Below, piece by piece: positions 5,168 to 8,129 of a stretch of DNA of 8,129 bases (position 1 is the first letter of the stretch; each line of letters opens with the position of its first letter). Position numbers and translations under genes: made by a program. Source of the DNA: Kiritimatiellia bacterium (GTDB taxonomy: Bacteria > Verrucomicrobiota > Kiritimatiellia > RFP12 > UBA1067); NCBI GenBank assembly GCA_016302985.1, contig JAEDMN010000153.1:1-8129 (forward strand). Reading direction: 5' to 3'. The notes under the pieces are model-generated. The model made no database searches. It had not been told where the DNA came from and saw only the letters and a program-made list of their open reading frames with translations.

Positions 5168-7387
5168 TTGTTCGTCAAGGTCGCAATCGACCTCGCGCTT
5201 GACCGGCTCTTCACCTATTCGGTGCCGGTCGAACTCACGGAGAAGCTGCTCGTCGGGCAGCTTCTTCGTGTTCCGTTTTCCGGCCGCATCGCCCGCGGCT
5301 TTGCGATGGCGGTCGAAACGGAGCCGCCGTCCTTCAAGACGAAGCCCGTGCTGTCGATCGAGGACGAGTCGCCTTTCTTCTCCCCCGCGCTGCTGAAGCT
5401 CGTCAAGTGGATCGCCGGCTACTACGCGGCGCCAATCGAGACCACGCTGCGCGCCGCCCTGCCCGCGGCCGTGCTCAAGCCCTCCGCGAAGCCGAAGGAG
5501 CTGCTCTTCGTCGAACCCGGGGACCCGGCCGCGGGCGCGAAGTTCTCCGCGCGCCAGCAGGAGCTGCTGAACGACATCCGCCGCGTCGGCGGCGGCTGGA
5601 TGCAGCAGCTCGTGCGCGAGTTCAGGACGACGCCCTCAACCCTGAAGGCGCTGGCCGGGAAGGGGGCGCTTGTCATTGCGCCGCGCGTCTCGCGCCGCGA
5701 TCCGTTGGCGGGCCGGCGCGTCATGCCGACGCAGCCGTTGCCGCTCGGCGACGAACAGGCGGCCGCGCTGGCGACCATCATGGACATGTGCCATGCGCCG
5801 GCGCCGCGGCGGCCCGTCCTCCTCCACGGCGTGACCGGTTCCGGCAAGACCGAGGTCTACCTGCAGGCGATCGCGCAGGTGCTGGACGAGGGGCGGGACG
5901 CCATCGTGCTCGTGCCCGAGATTTCGCTGACCCCGCAGACGGTGCGCCGCTTCGCGGGCCGGTTCGGGGACAAGGTCGCAGTGCTTCATTCCGCGCTGTC
6001 CGACGGCGAGCGCTACGACGAATGGCACCGCATCCGCACGGGCGAGGCCCGCGTCGTCGTCGGGCCGCGCAGCGCGGTCTTTGCGCCGGTGCGCCGGCTC
6101 GGGCTCATCGTCGTCGACGAGGAGCACGACCCCTCCTACAAGCAGGACGAGTCGCCGCGCTACCATGCGCGCGACGTCGCGGCCGTGCGGGCGTCGCTCG
6201 AGGATGCGGTCGCGGTGCTGGGCAGCGCGACACCTTCGCTCGAGACGTGGCTCAACGCGCAGTCCGGAAAGTTCGCCCTCGCGGCGCTGCCGAGCCGCGT
6301 GGCGGGTCGTTCCCTGCCCGCCGTCCACCTCGTGAACATGGAGCAGCAGGCGGAACGCACCGGCCGCGCGCCGATCTTCTCCGACTTCCTGCTCGACGCC
6401 ATCCACCTGCGACTCGAACGCGGCGAGCAGACGATCCTCTTCCTCAACCGCCGCGGTTTCTCGCGCGTGCTCGAATGCGGGGACTGCGGCTGGGTCGCGG
6501 AGTGCCCCGACTGCTCCGTCCCGTACACCTACCACCAGGCGGACAACTGCCTGCGCTGCCATGTCTGCGGCGGCTGGATCCACGTGCCGCCGCAGTGCCC
6601 GAACTGCCATTCGAAGGAGTTCAGCTACACGGGCATCGGCACCCAGCGGGCGGAGGCCGCGCTGAAGCGCTGCTTCCAGCATGCGCGCGTGCTGCGCATG
6701 GACGCCGACTCGACGTCCCGCAAGTATGCGCACGACGACATCCTATCCGCGTTCCGCGCGGGCAAGGCGGACGTGCTGCTCGGCACGCAGATGATCGCGA
6801 AGGGACTCGACTTCCCGAACGTCACGCTCGTGGGCGTGCTCAACGCGGACACCTCCCTGCACCGTCCCGACCCGCGCGCCAGCGAGCGCACCTATCAGCT
6901 GCTCGCCCAGGTGAGCGGCCGCGCGGGCCGTGCGGAGAAGCCCGGGGAGGTCTACATCCAGACCTTCGACCCCGAGGTGCCCGCCATCGCCGCGGCCGCG
7001 TCCGACAAGGGCTTCGACGGCTTCGCGCGGCAGGAGCTGCTCGACCGCCGCGAAGCGTACCTGCCGCCCTATTGCCGGATGGCCGAGCTGCTGTTCCGCG
7101 CGAAGGACATCGCGCGGGCGCAGAGCTGGGCCGAACTCTACGCGAAGTCCCTCGGGTCCTGGGCCGCGAAGTTCAACGCCGCGCATGGGGGCGCGGAGCT
7201 CTTCCGCGTCTCCGAGGCCGCCGAGGCCCCGCTCGCGAAGGCGGAGGGCTGGTTCCGCTTCCAGGTCGTCGTGCGCGCCCCGGCGTCGAAGGACATCGTC
7301 TCGGCCGTGAAGTGGCTGCAGGCGCAGCGTCCCGCCCCGAAGGATCTGCGCGTCTCCTTCGACGTCGACGCCCAGGACCTCTGCTAG
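5168..7387 (+). CDS. priA: Primosomal protein N' (replication restart helicase PriA)
   Basis: A 739-residue superfamily 2 DNA helicase that recognises stalled or abandoned forks and reloads the replisome. The first ~100 residues match the 3'-end-binding domain (V-K-V-A-I-D-L-A-L-D-R-L-F-T-Y-S-V-P, then V-P-F-S-G-R). Walker A is G-V-T-G224-S-G-K227-T, motif II is D317-E-E-H320, and G-S-A-T-P-S-L-E-T is motif III. Two zinc sites use C437/C440, C446/C449, C464/C467 and C477/C480, with an extra C461. G-T-Q-M-I-A-K-G-L-D-F-P and Q-V-S-G-R-A-G-R are motifs V and VI. The C-terminal domain is complete. Full length matches the family and no key residue is missing. TTG 5168 is the only start that keeps the conserved N-terminal strand: the in-frame codons before it are GGG and the prepilin stop, and the next ATG is near codon 47. 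It is co-transcribed with the prepilin gene and probably attenuated by an internal hairpin. Confidence 0.96.
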   Translation: MFVKVAIDLALDRLFTYSVPVELTEKLLVGQLLRVPFSGRIARGFAMAVETEPPSFKTKPVLSIEDESPFFSPALLKLVKWIAGYYAAPIETTLRAALPAAVLKPSAKPKELLFVEPGDPAAGAKFSARQQELLNDIRRVGGGWMQQLVREFRTTPSTLKALAGKGALVIAPRVSRRDPLAGRRVMPTQPLPLGDEQAAALATIMDMCHAPAPRRPVLLHGVTGSGKTEVYLQAIAQVLDEGRDAIVLVPEISLTPQTVRRFAGRFGDKVAVLHSALSDGERYDEWHRIRTGEARVVVGPRSAVFAPVRRLGLIVVDEEHDPSYKQDESPRYHARDVAAVRASLEDAVAVLGSATPSLETWLNAQSGKFALAALPSRVAGRSLPAVHLVNMEQQAERTGRAPIFSDFLLDAIHLRLERGEQTILFLNRRGFSRVLECGDCGWVAECPDCSVPYTYHQADNCLRCHVCGGWIHVPPQCPNCHSKEFSYTGIGTQRAEAALKRCFQHARVLRMDADSTSRKYAHDDILSAFRAGKADVLLGTQMIAKGLDFPNVTLVGVLNADTSLHRPDPRASERTYQLLAQVSGRAGRAEKPGEVYIQTFDPEVPAIAAAASDKGFDGFARQELLDRREAYLPPYCRMAELLFRAKDIARAQSWAELYAKSLGSWAAKFNAAHGGAELFRVSEAAEAPLAKAEGWFRFQVVVRAPASKDIVSAVKWLQAQRPAPKDLRVSFDVDAQDLC
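5236..5279 (+). terminator. Candidate intrinsic terminator/attenuator inside the 5' end of priA
   Basis: Bases 5236-5250 pair with 5256-5270: 13 Watson-Crick pairs and 2 G-U pairs around a 5-nt loop (CGTCG), with a perfect 9-bp core AGAAGCTGC/GCAGCTTCT. The stem is followed by TTCCGTTTT. It lies about 70 nt after the prepilin stop and within priA codons 23-37. Codons 32-35 and 37 are CTT, CTT, CGT, GTT and TTT, unusual here, where C- or G-ending codons dominate. This suggests the RNA structure is selected. The U-run is interrupted, so partial read-through is expected. Confidence 0.55.
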
Positions 7388-7446
7388 CCGCGCCGCCGGG
7401 CTTGACACGGGCCCGCCTGTACTACGAGGTCGCGCGCCGTTGATTG

Positions 7447-7476
7447 TTGACGAATTGCTCCCCGAACGGGTATAAT
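7447..7476 (+). promoter_or_regulatory. Sigma70-type promoter for the pseudokinase gene
   Basis: TTGACG (7447-7452) and a perfect TATAAT (7471-7476) are 18 bp apart. Transcription would begin near 7482-7484, only about 10 nt before ATG 7493. The rest of the 105-nt gap from the priA stop holds no gene or convincing terminator. Confidence 0.7.
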
Positions 7477-7492
7477 TCCGTGGCGCGCTGAC

Positions 7493-8129
7493 ATGAGTCT
7501 GAACAGCACAATACGGATTCCTCAAGTGACGGGGACGCTCGCCTACGTCGACCTGTACGAAATCGTGCAGGACCTCGAAGGCGCGTCCTCCCCCGTCTAC
7601 CGCGCGAAGAAGATCGGCTCGCGCTTCGGGGACGTGGTGGTGCGTCCGCTCCCGCCCGGCCTCGAGGCCGCGGAGGATCTCTTCCGGCAGATGCGCGAGG
7701 GGTTCCAGCGCATCGGCGCGCTTCGCCATCCGAACATCGTCCCGCTGCAGTGCCTGCACGAAGTCGGCGAAGTCCGCTACGCGAGCGACGAGGCCCGGCA
7801 CAAGCTCGGGGTCGGCCCGGGCGACCTGCTCGTCGTGACGGAGTTCGCGACCGGCAAGCGCCTCGACAAGTGGCGCGCCGGGTTCGCGGAGCGCGGGGTG
7901 CCGCTCGATCAGGCCGTCGAGGTCGTGCGGCAGATCTGTCTGGCGCTCGACTACGCGCACCGGCACGGCGTGCTGCATCTCGCACTCAAGCCGCAGAACG
8001 TCAAGGTGGACAGGCGCACGGGCGGCGGGCTGGTCGCGCGGGTGATGGATTTCCGTCCGCTGGCAGACGAGGCCGGGCTCGAGCCGGGGGATTCGGGCGC
8101 CTTCATGGCGCCCGAGCAGATCGCCGGCG
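7493..8129 (+). CDS. Serine/threonine kinase-fold protein, probable pseudokinase (5' part; runs off the window)
   Basis: The frame is open from ATG 7493 to the window end (212 residues, no stop). The order of features is that of a Hanks-type kinase: an N-lobe (Y-E-I-V-Q-D-L, then V-Y-R-A), an alpha-C region with E69, L-R-H-P-N-I-V (77-83), then a C-lobe with L-D-Y-A-H-R-H-G-V-L-H (152-162), a catalytic loop, DFx and A-P-E (206-208). Several catalytic positions are changed. The Gly-rich loop reads G-A-S-S-P instead of G-x-G-x-x-G. The strand-3 Lys is R51 (V-V-V-R). HRD is H162-L163-A164, so the catalytic Asp is Ala. DFG is D186-F-R188. K166, N169, D186 and APE remain. This indicates loss or strong weakening of phosphotransfer; a signalling scaffold is the usual alternative. 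T-I-R-I occurs at residues 6-9. An upstream in-frame TGA at 7448 and no other ATG or GTG before 7493 support this start, although it has no Shine-Dalgarno. C-terminal domains are unseen. Confidence 0.88.
   Translation, partial: MSLNSTIRIPQVTGTLAYVDLYEIVQDLEGASSPVYRAKKIGSRFGDVVVRPLPPGLEAAEDLFRQMREGFQRIGALRHPNIVPLQCLHEVGEVRYASDEARHKLGVGPGDLLVVTEFATGKRLDKWRAGFAERGVPLDQAVEVVRQICLALDYAHRHGVLHLALKPQNVKVDRRTGGGLVARVMDFRPLADEAGLEPGDSGAFMAPEQIAG

Noticed and set aside
5636..6733. Minus-strand open frame (365 codons) within priA
   Set aside because: It is fully antisense to conserved helicase motifs; composition is biased and no motif is seen.
7397..7415. CGGGC...GCCCG inverted repeat after priA as a terminator
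   Set aside because: Only 5 bp with a 9-nt loop and no T-run after it; in DNA this GC-rich such matches are common.
7402..7430. TTGACA at 7402-7407 as a -35 element
   Set aside because: No acceptable -10 lies 16-18 bp downstream; the TTGACG/TATAAT pair at 7447-7476 is much better.
5407..7443. Plus-strand +1-frame open frame (678 codons) parallel to priA
   Set aside because: Arg/Ala/Pro-rich translation with no motif, overlapping a complete priA; out-of-frame shadow.
6743..7978. Long minus-strand open frame (411 codons) across the priA 3' end, the gap and the kinase 5' end
   Set aside because: It is antisense to two well-supported genes and to a promoter gap, and its translation is Arg/His/Asp/Ala-rich with no domain. 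This is a usual artefact of GC-rich DNA.
1..8129. CRISPR array, tRNA/rRNA, insertion sequence, integrase or riboswitch
   Set aside because: No regularly spaced direct repeats with unique spacers, no transposase or integrase motifs, no recognisable RNA gene, and no leader long enough for a riboswitch.

Overview
The window is one strand of densely packed, GC-rich bacterial DNA; all supported genes read on the + strand. The lineage is most likely the PVC group, probably Kiritimatiellota or Lentisphaerota. This is an inference from four things together: a stand-alone prepilin-like protein with a G|FTLVE N-terminus, zinc-ribbon proteins with a Cx2C...CPxCG pattern, a Tat-exported TIM-barrel sugar isomerase, and a eukaryote-like kinase-fold protein. 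No rRNA or other marker fixes the taxon.

Layout. (1) 1-651: the 3' end of a protein with two zinc ribbons and an acidic tract. (2) 672-1490: a Tat-signal sugar phosphate isomerase/epimerase-like protein. (3) 1511-4330: a tightly coupled mlaE-mlaF-mlaD block (ATGA overlap, then 17-nt overlap) encoding a lipid-transport ABC system; MlaD carries six copies of a ~35-residue helical repeat. (4) 4331-4420: a short intergenic region with a good extended -10 promoter. (5) 4421-5164: a prepilin-like protein. (6) 5168-7387: primosomal helicase PriA, starting with TTG only 3 nt after the prepilin stop. (7) 7388-7492: a promoter-bearing gap. (8) 7493-8129: the start of a kinase-fold protein that runs off the window and has lost key catalytic residues, so probably a pseudokinase.

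How the parts relate. Genes 1 to 5 (zinc-ribbon protein to mlaD) are spaced like one operon. The prepilin and priA form a second unit with an unusual control point: a 15-bp hairpin followed by a U-rich run lies inside the first ~40 codons of priA. It could end most prepilin transcripts and let few reach the helicase gene. The zinc-ribbon protein and the pseudokinase share a short T-[IM]-R-I motif (twice in the first, once near the N-terminus of the second). This may be a phospho-threonine docking motif linking them to a kinase/FHA network elsewhere in the genome.

The most notable observations are the intragenic hairpin in priA, the degraded kinase active site with an almost leaderless start, the shared T-[IM]-R-I motif, and the long repeat-bearing MlaD without MlaC or MlaB nearby.
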